A DNA stretch of 64,000 nt, from assembly GCF_001653235.2 (NCBI RefSeq), contig NW_019154046.1:124001-188000 (forward strand), written 5' to 3'. This DNA is from Pochonia chlamydosporia 170 (lineage: Eukaryota; Ascomycota; Sordariomycetes; Hypocreales; Clavicipitaceae). A model generated the notes under the pieces. It saw only the letters and a list, made by a program, of their open reading frames with translations. It searched no databases and was not told where the DNA came from. Positions 12,457 through 23,221 of the stretch are shown in pieces. Position 1 is the stretch's first letter. Each line of letters starts with the position of its first letter. The translations under genes and the position numbers were made by a program.

Positions 12457-14023
12457 TTAGTTCATGTTCTGAAGAAGGTACTTGACTCCAGCAAATGCCT
12501 CTTCACCGCTGGGAAGAATCTGGTCTGGTGGTAGTACGAATCCGTACCTGCCAGTGTCTCGCAACTCAGATGTGAATGTGTAATCGCCCTTGACAACGTC
12601 AGCAACATAGTCGACGCTGCTACCACTAGCCTGGTAAATGGTTGTGCAAATTGGGCCGTAGTCGAACTTCACGCTATGGACTGAGTAGATGGCGTCAACG
12701 GCGCCCTTTGCAAGGGACTGAAGTTCATCATCATTCGGGGCACGCGCATTGCAAGAGTAGCCGTAGGCTACAGAGAAAGCGAGAGTCAGCAAACAATCAA
12801 CCCTAACAATTAGCCTTTGCATGGAGATAATCTTACGTGTCATGAAGAGCTGAGAATAGGAATGATAATCGATGTAAAGCTTCAGTCCCTGAGAGTTCTT
12901 TACGTTTTGCAGAAACCCAGACAGTGCCTTTGTCTCTGGCGCATCCCCCTGACTTGAGCCTCGGAAGTCTTCTGCGCATGGGTTAGTTGATGAACCTGGG
13001 CCATTCCATTGGTATGGCCAGTTTCGGTTAATGTCATGGCCAAGACAGCTGCTTCCTGACGTCGTCTGGCGGTTTTTGCGCCACATTCGATCGCCTGATT
13101 GGGTGTACTTGAAGCCTGCGAGTGAATTAGATACGTCCTTCGAGAGACTTCCGGTATTGGCTAGATGGCCAGTGTGTCCTACCATCAACGTTCACTATCG
13201 GGAACATGTAAAAGTCGTACTTGTCAACAAAAGCTGTGATATCGTTGTCTGAGCCGTACTTGGTGATGAGCTCATTGGTCATATACTCAACAACCTTCTC
13301 GTATGTCAGTGCCATCACATCAGTTTGCAATCGGCTTGGCTTGAAGGGTCCTAACCATGGAAGCAATCCACTCTCGGGCATGAACGGTTCCGTGGAACAC
13401 AACGGCAGGCTTTTTGCCGCCGCCTGAGCTTCCAAAGATATGAAGTCCCGTGATGGGGTTCCCTTGCAAGGTGTTCCCAGAGGTGACTACTTTGGCATTT
13501 TTGGAATATTTGTTGCCGAGGTCATTAAGCCACTGCAAATGGTCGTTGTAGCCGTGATATGACTTGAACCAAGTATCGTTGGCCGAACCAGCTAAATGCA
13601 GTAGTTAATAATACTGTACAAAAGGCACAAGCTTTACGTGTCAACAACAACTTTGTGTCCTCGTCTAACTCTCATCCATCGGTCCATGGCAGTCTCATAC
13701 ATACCAGCATAGGCGTGAAATGTCCCTTCTTCCGCAATCGAGTTTCCAAGGTTTTCATGCATCGTGATGACTTCGTGTCCCTGCATGGCCTTGTTGAAAG
13801 CCTCTAGTTGACTCGGTGCCACCTGGATATCCGCAAAAGCACCCTTTCGCGTGGGAGGCTGCCAAGAAATGACTTTGAGTGTATCCATGACACTCTGAAT
13901 ATGCGAACCGTCGTCCACAACCGGCACGCGAAAGACTTTGTATCCATCATACGAAACCTTTGATTCGACAGCTCGGGTTGAGCCGCAGGCCACAAGAGTG
14001 GAAAGAACTACAAGTGCCTTCAT
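12457..14023 (-). CDS. Secreted zinc metallocarboxypeptidase, M14 (carboxypeptidase A type)
   Basis: Pre-pro-carboxypeptidase of 419 residues, the usual size for secreted fungal M14A enzymes. Exons, in transcription order: 14023-13705, 13591-13356, 13297-13183, 13115-12837, 12767-12457. All four introns are GT-AG and in frame. MKALVVLSTLVACGSTRA is a signal peptide; an ATG four codons upstream (14035) is also possible. A propeptide with MHENLG runs to about residue 105. Catalytic marks: H177 and E180 in HAREW, the DINRNW substrate-carboxylate site, zinc ligand H308 in YIDYHSYSQL, the TPYGYSC segment, and the general base E384 in FTSELRDTGRYGF. All key residues are present, so it should be active after prodomain removal. 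It would release C-terminal amino acids outside the cell. In insect-pathogenic Hypocreales such enzymes take part in cuticle protein digestion; that role here is inference. Confidence 0.93.
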
Positions 14024-15041
14024 TTTGTTGATCACAGTATGTCCAAGAATCTGTTCCTTAGGAATGAAAATTTTGATCGCCTTCAGGCGGGAGCCTTAAT
14101 TTGTGGAGGATTGTCGGTCACACAACATCACCAGTATCTGTCAGGTGGGCAAGCCGGCGCTTTTATCAGCACCCATCTACCCCTGATACGATTTGCGGTT
14201 GATCATTGTAGGTAATCAAGAGCCGTTCATGAGTAATCACGGGTTATTTCGACCTCTTGCACGGTAACAAGCTACCTCCACGTTAAGCAGGTCAGCATCT
14301 TCGCAACTAGGGCAACCTTCTACATTGGGTAAACTCAGTGAAACCCTACGTCAGAGATCTACAACCCTGGATACTGTAACACTATCTCCGCGAACTTACA
14401 CTCCAAAAGGATAATGAGTGGCGCGGAATGCTTGTTCTGCTCCTCCTATGCCATTTTGGCAACTCCACCAAACAGCGTCGTAAGATGACAGGATGCTCAG
14501 TCCAACATGCTAAGACTGGAAGCCTCAGCTATGTGGGCAAGAAGACAATCGGTGACGCTAGTTGCCTCTCGGCAAGGCAACTGCCGATCGATACGAGGCG
14601 ACCTGCCTGATGTAGGACAACGGCCGTTTGTCTATCTCACGAGACGCTTGCCGTTACCATCCAAGGCAAACTGCGGGGTTGTTCCAGAAACAAAAGTGCA
14701 ATCGGTACTTCCAGGCTCCAAATATGGCCATTGTCTGGTACTGTCTGGTTTGCTTGGATTGGATTGGATTGGATCAAATTGGATGCCGCACTAGGGATAT
14801 GGACATTAATGCGCAACCTCACCTGCCAGATATTGAAGGAATAATTGCCGATCTAGCCAGATGAGATTAGCCTTTGAAGCATTTCCTGCACTTAAGCCAA
14901 AACAATGGGTCAACGGAACACGAAATCATAGGGCCAAAGACGTCAGGCGCGCCCATCCGTTACATTAAGATAGGCAAAATGGAATCTAAAAATACTATGA
15001 AACTATGGTACCGTGTAACCAACGCTTTTGCAAGCTTCCTA
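14024..15041. other. Spacer with a short GGATT repeat
   Basis: Upstream region of the carboxypeptidase gene and 3' flank of the glycosyltransferase gene. No exon is supported. It contains a GGATT run and two GTCTGGT words. Confidence 0.5.
14756..14774. repeat. (GGATT)n short tandem repeat
   Basis: Nearly four perfect copies of GGATT, directly after two GTCTGGT words at 14732 and 14742. Confidence 0.85.
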
Positions 15042-18000
15042 TTATGCTCTATTATTACTCCATGTCCCTCTCTTCGCAGTCATTGGGTCCATTGATTTGA
15101 CATTCCAATCTTTGTACCCAGTCATGATGTCTTCTAAGCTCTTCCCGGCTGTCAAATCATTCAGGCAAGTTTTTGCTCTATCGACGTCGACAAATAGGAA
15201 AGCAATATCAAGAGATAATTTATCGAGCTGACCGGCAATACCTCTCTTGTCTTCCTCATCCGCAATTGCCCGACTCAACTGTTGCATAACCTGCCATCCA
15301 GCCAGGGCCTCTTCCTGAAACGACTTTCGCCGAGCATGATCCAGTGAGCCGACATCTCTTTGACCTTGGGCAATGCGAGCGCGCCGCACAAACTTTTGCG
15401 GGCTTCGTCGGCGCTGCACCTGCTTCAATACGCCTTGCATGCTGTAGCCAAGCGGCCCTACAATGGCCGATATCGACTTGAGCACAAGACCGCTGACCCC
15501 CATACCGGTTCCTTTTAGGAAGCCGATTGCCCCTTCATTCTTTGCGCCCTGGATAGGAAGGCGAACGACGCCAGTAACACCGTCGTAAAATCCATACACA
15601 AACTCTCTGCGTGAGGCAACCAGACCAGAGCGGATGCCGGAAACTCGCGTCGGCCGCCGAACAGTATCATCGCCATACAACCTCGGAGCATTATGAAAGC
15701 CTTGGGCCAGAGCGACAATGAGACTTGTTGGGGCCCGTGCTATTGCCAATGCCGTCTGGCCGAAACTCTTGGAGATGTCCGTCGCGTACTGATCCGGGCC
15801 AGGAACTGGTGTAAGTGATTGTTTCCTCACCTTTTTCGCTCTCTTCTTCGTCGGCGGTGCTTGTGCAGATTTCTGGTCGACCTCTTTACCAGTAGAATTT
15901 TCGCCCGTTTTGTGCCTCTTCTCCTCCGACATCCTTATGCGATGCTTCACTCGGCGTTTCGCTGTTCTCCCGAGCCGAATGGGAGCACTTGCAACACCGC
16001 CAAAAATGTCTCTCAATGAATTCTTCAGCGATTCGGCCACAGCCGTAACAGGTTCGCCGGGACCTTCAAAGTCGTTCCATTCGGTGTGTCGTAGTAGCCG
16101 CAAGTTCTTCCAACTCAGTTCCCCGCTGTCGACCAAAATTTGGGCTGTCATCGCTCCAAGCCTCAAATGCGTGCCCTTGACCTTCCAGACAGCAGCCTCC
16201 GACTTGATGATGGAGCAACTCATTGTTGGGGGACCGTACATCTTCAAATGCCTTTCGAAGGAGGCGACCGTATTGATGGCCCCGTCTCCCTCACGATTGA
16301 TCGACTCTGCAATCTTACCTGCAGCGCTCTTTGCCTCGTCCGTGAGCAGGTACGTGATACCCTCGGCCAGTTTTTCGGCTGTGAGATGTTTGTACGGCAC
16401 AGGGTCAGGGCCAGCGCCCGATTTGCCCACCATACTGCCCCAGAAATACTGATCACCGAAAAATGGCACAATCATGGTAGGAAGGCCACACTTAAGCCCA
16501 ATAGCAGTTGTGCCGGCGCCACCATGGTGGACACAGCCCTTGATTTTCGGGAAGAGCCAGTCGTGAGGTGTGTTATCAAGCATGAAGATGTTGTCGGGGA
16601 CATCGTCTCGACCAAATCCACCCCATCCCCTCGAGACAAGGGCCCGGACGCCTGCCATTTGTATGGCATCAAAGATCATATCTGTGAACCTCTCCGCATC
16701 ATCCACCACGATAGAGCCAAACCCGATATAAATGGGAGGCTCCCCTGCATTTAGAAAGTCGACCAAAGCCGTTGGTGGTTGAAATGCGGACGCCAAATCT
16801 AGAAAAACAAATCCTGACACATCGATTTCCTCACCCCAATCCTCGGGTTTTGGTACCAGACCCGGTGACCACAGGTACGTAAATGGAACATGCATGCGGT
16901 AGGTCGCACAAGGTGCCCACAAGGTAGAAACGGGATCCAGAGCAAGAGTATTGACACGAAAGTCATTGATGAGGTCGCCCAAACCTTGCCAAGTCATTAT
17001 CTCTACCAAAGGATATGAGATGAAGTTGGTGTATCCCTGGTCGACGTTGGACTTTTTAATGCTCGCCAGGGGGTGAGGGAATGCTTGTGTTGGCGTGTAG
17101 GGGAATGTAAACACCAAATGTAGTGGAACGCCCAAAGCTTCGGCACAGTGAATATGTGCAAAGCTTGGTGGATTGGCAATTATTGCATCGGCAATGAAAA
17201 CGTCGCCTCCGTCGGCTGATTTAAACTTGGTGTCCGTCTTCTCATCTTCCGTGGCATGGATGCATGCTCGCCAGAAACCATCAAACATTTCGGCCATTGC
17301 TGCACGTCGTCTTCCGATTTCACCAGCCTTGACTGTCTCGAGAGTGGGAATCATGCCGGGGTTCTTGACCATAAAGGCCATTAGCTCCGAGGGGTCTCCC
17401 CCAACAGAGAAAAACTCTAGCCCAGAGTCCTTTTCGACCAAATCTCGGAAAGTTGGGTGCGTGGCGATGCGCACGCGGTGTCCAAACTCGTCCTTGAGAT
17501 ACTTGCCAATGCGTAGAAATGGCTGGACATCGCCACGAGATCCTACAACCATGACTACAATATTTAGATGCGGTTGGGGTAGAGGAGCTGAAGGTATTGC
17601 TTTGGACGGGATACCAGTCTTGCTCCTCTTGGGTCGCATGCTGTGGGCAACAGCTCCAAGCGCATTTGCCATGTAGCCCTTGTGTGCAGTCTCGTGAACT
17701 GTAATGCGTAATCGACCATCTGTCCTTGCTCGACCGGTACTTTTGCAATGCTCGTTCATCATGAGGATTCTTCTCATCAAAGTTTTCCTTTTGGGGCCAG
17801 CGCCGGCGCTGCGTATGCTCTTCACATCGGTAGATTTTGCCAGCTCGTCATCCTCAGCCTCGACGTTATCGAGAGAATCGTCTTCTGTCGACGAATCTGA
17901 TTCATCGCCATCTCCAGCAAGTTGACCCATTAATGGTATCCATGCTCTACTCGGAATCGATTCGGCCCTCTCTCCCTTGTTGGTATAAGTCGCTGTTTGC

Positions 18001-18290
18001 CATCGCTCCAACGCGGAGGGCCTACGAGCAGAAGCTCCATAACCCGAGGGAAACGGTGCAGACTTCTTTCTCAAGCCTGCGCTCGTGCCAGGTCGCGAGG
18101 GTACCTCGAGTTTACCAGGGAAGCTTTCAGTTGTCGCCGGCGGTGGCGTCGGTGCCGATTCGAGGTTATCGGTGCGATGCTTGAGGTCTTCACTCTTCGT
18201 TATCGTCACGGTCGGTTCTGTGGTTGATTCGGGCTCCCTTGCCACCGTGCTCCTGGTCGCAAGGTCCGATTTTGGGTCAATGCTCTCCAT
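15042..18290 (-). CDS. UDP-glycosyltransferase, sterol 3-beta-glucosyltransferase-like, with VPS13/ATG2-like C-terminal segment
   Basis: Single-exon protein of 1082 residues. The ATG at 18290 opens a Ser/Pro/Thr-rich disordered N-terminus. The frame is open 36 codons further upstream, but that segment looks like leader sequence. From about residue 243 an N-terminal Glyco_transf_28 fold begins (MVVGSRGDVQPFLRIGKYL), followed by the UDP-sugar-binding half with PHDWLF and HHGGAGTTAIGLKCGLP (H588-H589). These are signatures of GT1 enzymes that glucosylate sterols or related lipids at membranes. The PH and GRAM domains of Atg26 are absent. The C-terminal 300 residues include a basic segment and GFYDGVTGVVRLPIQGAK with GAIGFLKGTGMGVSGLV (about residues 900-940). 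That part resembles the C-terminal region of VPS13/ATG2 bulk lipid-transfer proteins and may bind membrane. The acceptor is not known. Confidence 0.88.
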   Translation of the reverse strand: MESIDPKSDLATRSTVAREPESTTEPTVTITKSEDLKHRTDNLESAPTPPPATTESFPGKLEVPSRPGTSAGLRKKSAPFPSGYGASARRPSALERWQTATYTNKGERAESIPSRAWIPLMGQLAGDGDESDSSTEDDSLDNVEAEDDELAKSTDVKSIRSAGAGPKRKTLMRRILMMNEHCKSTGRARTDGRLRITVHETAHKGYMANALGAVAHSMRPKRSKTGIPSKAIPSAPLPQPHLNIVVMVVGSRGDVQPFLRIGKYLKDEFGHRVRIATHPTFRDLVEKDSGLEFFSVGGDPSELMAFMVKNPGMIPTLETVKAGEIGRRRAAMAEMFDGFWRACIHATEDEKTDTKFKSADGGDVFIADAIIANPPSFAHIHCAEALGVPLHLVFTFPYTPTQAFPHPLASIKKSNVDQGYTNFISYPLVEIMTWQGLGDLINDFRVNTLALDPVSTLWAPCATYRMHVPFTYLWSPGLVPKPEDWGEEIDVSGFVFLDLASAFQPPTALVDFLNAGEPPIYIGFGSIVVDDAERFTDMIFDAIQMAGVRALVSRGWGGFGRDDVPDNIFMLDNTPHDWLFPKIKGCVHHGGAGTTAIGLKCGLPTMIVPFFGDQYFWGSMVGKSGAGPDPVPYKHLTAEKLAEGITYLLTDEAKSAAGKIAESINREGDGAINTVASFERHLKMYGPPTMSCSIIKSEAAVWKVKGTHLRLGAMTAQILVDSGELSWKNLRLLRHTEWNDFEGPGEPVTAVAESLKNSLRDIFGGVASAPIRLGRTAKRRVKHRIRMSEEKRHKTGENSTGKEVDQKSAQAPPTKKRAKKVRKQSLTPVPGPDQYATDISKSFGQTALAIARAPTSLIVALAQGFHNAPRLYGDDTVRRPTRVSGIRSGLVASRREFVYGFYDGVTGVVRLPIQGAKNEGAIGFLKGTGMGVSGLVLKSISAIVGPLGYSMQGVLKQVQRRRSPQKFVRRARIAQGQRDVGSLDHARRKSFQEEALAGWQVMQQLSRAIADEEDKRGIAGQLDKLSLDIAFLFVDVDRAKTCLNDLTAGKSLEDIMTGYKDWNVKSMDPMTAKRGTWSNNRA

Positions 18291-20127
18291 TGTGTGCAAA
18301 TTGGTGTGCCTTCGGGTGTGGCCAGAAGAAAAGCAAACAAAATTGAATTGCTTGTCAGTAGAAGTACAGTACCGCCAGATCCGACATGGACCAGTCAATT
18401 GGACATGAGAAACTGAAGCGAATGCTGCAAGGCCGGAAGCGGATTTGATACTCCAATTGACGCTGGTTATGCCGCTGCAGCTGTCCTGGACAAGTGGAAA
18501 ACAACCAAATAATGCACAAAGGGGTTTGGCATCTTCTTAAGCACTAGAAAGTGGCGAGAATGCGAGGATTGATGAATTAGTTCGGCGATCGGTAGTAATA
18601 GGAAGCAAAAGGCATTTTGGCTTAACGCATCATCAAACCTCCAGTCACATTGGCCCGAGGCGCACAGAGAGCTCCAAACAAAACAAACCAGACCAGACCA
18701 GACCAGACCAGACCAGACCAGACAAGAGTGGGGCGCCACCAGACCGGATTGCCGGCACTTGTCGACCTTTTCGACGATTGAATTCGTCGATGTGACATGG
18801 TGTGCTTCTCCTGGTCCACCACTCTTCTTTGCCATCATTTGATCCCCCAATGACTGGCACCAGGTCCGGTGGGCCAGATGATTCAATGTTGCCTTGCCAG
18901 GCTTCTCAACTGCCTAGGCTTGATTATTATCTTACATATACTCCATACTCCGTATTTAACAAGAAACCCAGCCTGACCAGTCCCTCTACCTCGGCTTCCT
19001 CCGTGTCTTGAATCGATGTGATAAAATTTGCCCTGCGACTTTCTCCCACAAGTGACAGGGTTCGGGACTTTGGTTATCGCCAAACGAAGTCCGTGATCCG
19101 ACCCGACCCGGCCCTCACCCACCGTTGGCCTTTGTTGACAAACCACCTGTGTCTTTGGTTCTTTGGTGCCAGACGCCATCCTTTCAATGACGGTGCCCTT
19201 TGGACGGGGCGATGGGTAACATTGAAATGACTCTGCACACAAGACTTGCTCCGTCGGCATCGCCGTAGCCTCGCTGACGTCACGGACCTGGCAAGGACTA
19301 TTTCATAACACGAATGATATTTTAATACGAGCGAGTGCGCAATGAGATTCCAATGAGTACATCAATGAAAATATTTCGTAAAGAAGCGCACGTCCAAACA
19401 GTCGCACCTCCCAGCCTAGTGCCTTGGACCGTGGCACTGCTACCCTACAAGCATTCGAGGTGGTTAAAAAGAAGTCACTCCCATCTTCTTTCTACGACAA
19501 ATAAATTTAGAGTAAAGCGTGAAATGCGTCTTGTTCACAATGAAACTCTAATCTTTACTTGTGTTTTGTAATATTACGGCTGAATGGTGCTTAATCTTAC
19601 GAGTCGTACGAGTCTTGGTGAGGTCAACGACTGAAGTCTCACTACGGTGTAGACGGGAAGTGGGCTCTGCTGTAGGATAGGAATCATTGACGCTCTTACT
19701 TATGCTTGGTACTAGGGATCATTATACGCGCCAAAGGGTATCTAGCTGGGAATTCATCATCACAAATCGAATGGTGGCATTGCAAACCATTTTCGATATG
19801 GCCTGTGAGCTCACTGACAGTGCCGGGTGAGACTACATAGAATTCACAGCCTGGAAAAACGCTCACCTGGGTCTTGTAGGCCTTTCTCGTCGGCCAACAA
19901 AGGCGATTGCTTTCGCAATGCTTACCATTACCCAGCTATCGTGGTAGCTGCGGGACCCAAAACTCTACAACGTTGTGTTGTGATTATTGTCGATTGTCGA
20001 ATGTTGACCACGCGTCTCATATTTACCACGTTCAAACGCCTAGAGCGCCGTGCATCAAGCCTAACATCACGCCCATAAATCACTAAAAGCCCGCCAAGTG
20101 CAAAGCAACGCCTGCAATGACCCAGTT
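18291..20127. other. Spacer rich in short repeats
   Basis: About 1.8 kb upstream of the glycosyltransferase gene and downstream of the AlkB gene. It holds the ACCAG tandem repeat at 18687-18723. No exon is supported. Confidence 0.5.
18687..18723. repeat. (ACCAG)n pentanucleotide tandem repeat
   Basis: About seven uninterrupted copies of ACCAG (37 nt). It is the longest block of a word that recurs through other spacers of this window, for example 21881-21900. Confidence 0.95.
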
Positions 20128-20799
20128 CTATGTTATAGTCTCTTTTATATCGTCGTTTCCCTTTTTCCATCTGTACTCTCGTTCGATTCCGTGGTGTTTT
20201 TGGGCCGTATCGCACAGTCTTACATCTCCACATTCGCATCTTGCTCCCTCTCGCAGCCAGCGGTATGTGATGCTCCAGCGGTCCTGCCTTGCCCGTATCG
20301 TGCCATCGGCCAATGTGTCTGTTTTGCGAGCTCTGATGCCGTGCGTCCAGTGTAGTCTCGAATCGCCACTGAGCTGCAACATGCTCCTTGGCGGCAAGTC
20401 CACATCAACCTTGTCACCAGACTCGCCATCGCGAAATTGCATGTATACCGGGGATCCGAGCGATAGCGAGTAGAGTTGATCGTATGTGCTGTGTGTGTCG
20501 ACGTGTGGTGGGATGCCAGCCCCAGGCGGGTAATACTGCACGCAAACTTGATGCGGTTGACAATTCTCGTAGGGTGGAAGGAGTGGGACTAGCCAGTCCG
20601 GAAATGCGTTGAAAGGGACGTCCTCATCGATCCCGAATGTCTTGTAGCTAAAGGTGTAGCCGTAATGCAGAGAACGACGGCCAGGAAGTGTTGGCCACTC
20701 AAGGTTGGCGAGAATGCTCAATAGCTCACGCTCCGCTTCAGGTGAAATGAAGTCTGTCTGCATCAGAAGACCTGATGGCCCGATAGGAAGTTGCTCCAT
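20128..20799 (-). CDS. AlkB-like 2-oxoglutarate/Fe(II) dioxygenase (ALKBH8-type)
   Basis: Intronless gene of 223 residues. The double-stranded beta-helix core shows the iron ligands H99 and D101 in PPHVDTHSTY and H153 in HWTHGI. The 2-oxoglutarate-binding arginine pattern is RWSITYRW (R174, R180). The substrate-side motif VCVQYYPPGAGIPPH is typical of the ALKBH8/ALKBH4 group. The expected reaction is oxidative removal of alkyl groups, or hydroxylation, on nucleic acid or protein. The closest-looking relatives act on tRNA or proteins rather than DNA, but the substrate cannot be decided here. All cofactor-binding residues are present. The C-terminal tail after residue 185 is Cys/charged and variable. 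Confidence 0.9.
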   Translation of the reverse strand: MEQLPIGPSGLLMQTDFISPEAERELLSILANLEWPTLPGRRSLHYGYTFSYKTFGIDEDVPFNAFPDWLVPLLPPYENCQPHQVCVQYYPPGAGIPPHVDTHSTYDQLYSLSLGSPVYMQFRDGESGDKVDVDLPPRSMLQLSGDSRLHWTHGIRARKTDTLADGTIRARQDRWSITYRWLREGARCECGDVRLCDTAQKHHGIEREYRWKKGNDDIKETIT

Positions 20800-21880
20800 C
20801 GTGGGATGCGAAGCATTATGATAGGCCTGCCAAATCCATATCCTCTAGATGTACAGCACCGACTCGATGATCATCGTCCAAGGTTCAAAAATCTCCATCT
20901 TCGATCAACCACCAACCTTGGAGCTGTCACGTGATGAGATACATCATCCATGTCTGGATGGATTCAGGCCTCAACAGCCAGTTTCAAATTCTGGGGTTTG
21001 AAGTTTGTCGTGCTAGGAAGGTGGCTGCCCTAAGGCTGTTGGTATGTGTAGTTGTATCGGACATGCTGTGTCCATGTGTCTGTTGTTTTGATTCGAAGTA
21101 TTTTTGTCTCTACGGCATGGAGTCGCTGCTGAATTGAATTGGTCGTGCCCTGGGCTGGAGAGATGCGGGGCAGAAATTAAGCACCGGACCAGATGACAAC
21201 TTGGGTGGTGGCATTGCTGGCGATCGGCCAGAGGTTAAGTTGACGTGAAGGGCATGCTAGCACAAGGGAGTATCAGTTTCATGACTGCAGCAACATTGAA
21301 CATAATTTACCTTGGTGTCTTTAATGTTGAGCCTCTGGTTGTCCCATAAGCTGTGCGACCAGACAACTAGATGTAACGTACCCCACTACTTCGTACTCAT
21401 CAAGGCGTTATGGCCACTCATCCATCAACTAATTCGATGACGGAAGCCGAGCAAACAGGGCCAGGAACATATCAAATAGAGTCAATAATTAGAAAGGCAC
21501 CAGTGGGACTAAAATGGCCAATCCTGGGTCAAAGGGGGTTTTGTGGCGAGGACAGACTCACGCCTGCAAGCTCCAAAGAGTAGTCCTACACAGGGTTCCC
21601 CAGGAAAGAGACCAGACCCTTTGACGACTTACATCTGAAGGCAACATGGAGCGAGTTAGGGTCAATACTTGACGGCACAAGTAGAGTTGCCTTTGCAACA
21701 GTGTAGTATGGACATTGTCAAATGGCCAACATTGCTAGTAGTATCAAGTTTCCAATTCAAGACTTTCCCATCTCAACCCCCGGTGTTGAATTGTCGTTCT
21801 TGGCTCTGCCTGGCGAAGTTCAGCTGCTGAATAACCCCTGTCTTCAACTTGTCAACAGCGGGAAGAATGGAAAAATAGCA

Positions 21881-21900
21881 CCAGACCAGACCAGACCAGA
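21881..21900. repeat. (CCAGA)4 tandem repeat
   Basis: Four perfect copies of CCAGA, the same pentanucleotide in another register as at 18687-18723. Confidence 0.95.
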
Positions 21901-21981
21901 GAGTAGCACAAATGGCAGGTTACATTTGGTCGTCATTCTTCCGCGTTAATCTGACAGAGAGAAATAGCCTCTTCGCATCAA

Positions 21982-21989
21982 TATATAAT
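21982..21989 (+). promoter_or_regulatory. TATA-like box for the GH3-like gene
   Basis: TATATAAT about 115 nt upstream of the ATG at 22103, a normal distance for a fungal gene with a short leader. Confidence 0.45.
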
Positions 21990-22102
21990 CACAGCGCCAA
22001 TGCCAGTAGACGTGTGAACCAACGGCTCATCAGCTTGGATAGTCTTGCATCCCAACCAGACCAGACTACATACTAGACACCGACAGCACTCAAGCTGCAA
22101 CA

Positions 22103-23221
22103 ATGCTGTCCCATACTCTATATACGTGCGCTGTTGCACTGCAATTGTCCCTTGCGCTCGGCAACCCAACTTTCAGCAAGACAGACATTGATATCCTGGC
22201 AGGACAGCATGTCATCTATTCATACAATTATACCGATCCTAAACCACCACAAGAGTTGATCGATTTGACACGCGCTGGTCTTGTTGGCGGCGTTCTGCTC
22301 TATGATATCCATGTGAACGACAACACACCCGCTGCCATGAAGCAGTTGCTGGATGCCTATGCGTCGTCCCCTGCTAGGCGCCTGCTCCAGAAGATCACTG
22401 GGAAAAAGACGAATTTCCTAGTCATGACGAATCAGGAGGGCGGTACTGTCTTCAACGGAGTACCCGGCCATGCTCCTAAAGAGTCGGCCAAGCAGATCGG
22501 CCAGTCTTCTCATCCAAGCGAAGCTGGCAGGCAGGCCGGATTTGGAGCTGCACAGAGCTTGAAGGATTACAATTTCAACGTCAACCTTGCGCCCGTGCTG
22601 GGCGTGTATCGAGAGCCGGGCAACTTTTTGGACTACGGCGGCCGTTCATACGGTAACACATCGGACCGCGTAATTCGTGCAGCAGTCCCATTTATCCAGG
22701 CACAACGGTCAAAGAATATCCTGGTCTCTATCAAGCATTTTCCCGGGTTGGGAGCGGCCAAATACGAGCAAAACACAGATCTTGCTCCAGTAACATTGGA
22801 TGTCTCGCTGCAAGACCTCAAAAACATTGACACTGCAACCTTTGCGGCGGCCATCAAGTCCGGGGTCGACATGGTTATGCCATCGTGGGCCATCTATCCT
22901 GCCGTGGACAAGGTACCTGCAGGGTTGAGTGAGATTTGGATGAAGAAGTGGCTCCGGGGCAAGTTTGGGTTTCGAGGTGTCACAATTACCGAAGCAATGG
23001 AAGCGGGTTCAATTGTACCATTTGGAGATGTCAAGACGCGCGCCAAAATAGCTTACAAGGCTGGCAATGACCTCATTCTGGCTAGTCAGCTCAATGTTAG
23101 CGAGGGCGTGGAGATTCGGCAGACATTGGCTGCAGCAATAAGAAGCCGTGAAATCGATTTGTCCGATTTCATGGATTCGACAAGGCGTATCGCGTCTCTG
23201 AAGAGTAGAACGTGGAACTAG
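22103..23221 (+). CDS. Secreted GH3 / NagZ-like beta-N-acetylhexosaminidase family protein with altered active-site motifs
   Basis: Intronless protein of 372 residues, single TIM-barrel GH3 size (NagZ class). The first 20 residues look like a signal peptide (MLSHTLYTCAVALQLSLALG). Family landmarks: VGGVLLYD, NQEGG (N110, usually DQEGG), NVNLAPVLGV, RSYG, IKHFPGLGA (211-219) and FRGVTITEAMEAG. In canonical NagZ enzymes KHFPGHG is followed by a DxH catalytic dyad; here the region reads NTDLAPVTLD. The nucleophile position (D in the TDD/TDA motif) is E297. The NTD..PVTLD form is, as I recall, also seen in actinobacterial GH3 proteins. Either the enzyme uses a different mechanism or specificity, or it binds sugar without hydrolysis. 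Transfer from bacteria is possible given the absence of introns, but not shown. Confidence 0.85.
   Translation: MLSHTLYTCAVALQLSLALGNPTFSKTDIDILAGQHVIYSYNYTDPKPPQELIDLTRAGLVGGVLLYDIHVNDNTPAAMKQLLDAYASSPARRLLQKITGKKTNFLVMTNQEGGTVFNGVPGHAPKESAKQIGQSSHPSEAGRQAGFGAAQSLKDYNFNVNLAPVLGVYREPGNFLDYGGRSYGNTSDRVIRAAVPFIQAQRSKNILVSIKHFPGLGAAKYEQNTDLAPVTLDVSLQDLKNIDTATFAAAIKSGVDMVMPSWAIYPAVDKVPAGLSEIWMKKWLRGKFGFRGVTITEAMEAGSIVPFGDVKTRAKIAYKAGNDLILASQLNVSEGVEIRQTLAAAIRSREIDLSDFMDSTRRIASLKSRTWN

Larger units (their letters stand above)
20800..22102. other. Divergent spacer between AlkB and GH3-like genes
   Basis: About 1.3 kb shared upstream region of two divergent genes. It contains a four-copy CCAGA repeat (21881-21900), a TATA-like box near 21982 and further CCAGACC words. 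No exon is supported. Confidence 0.5.
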
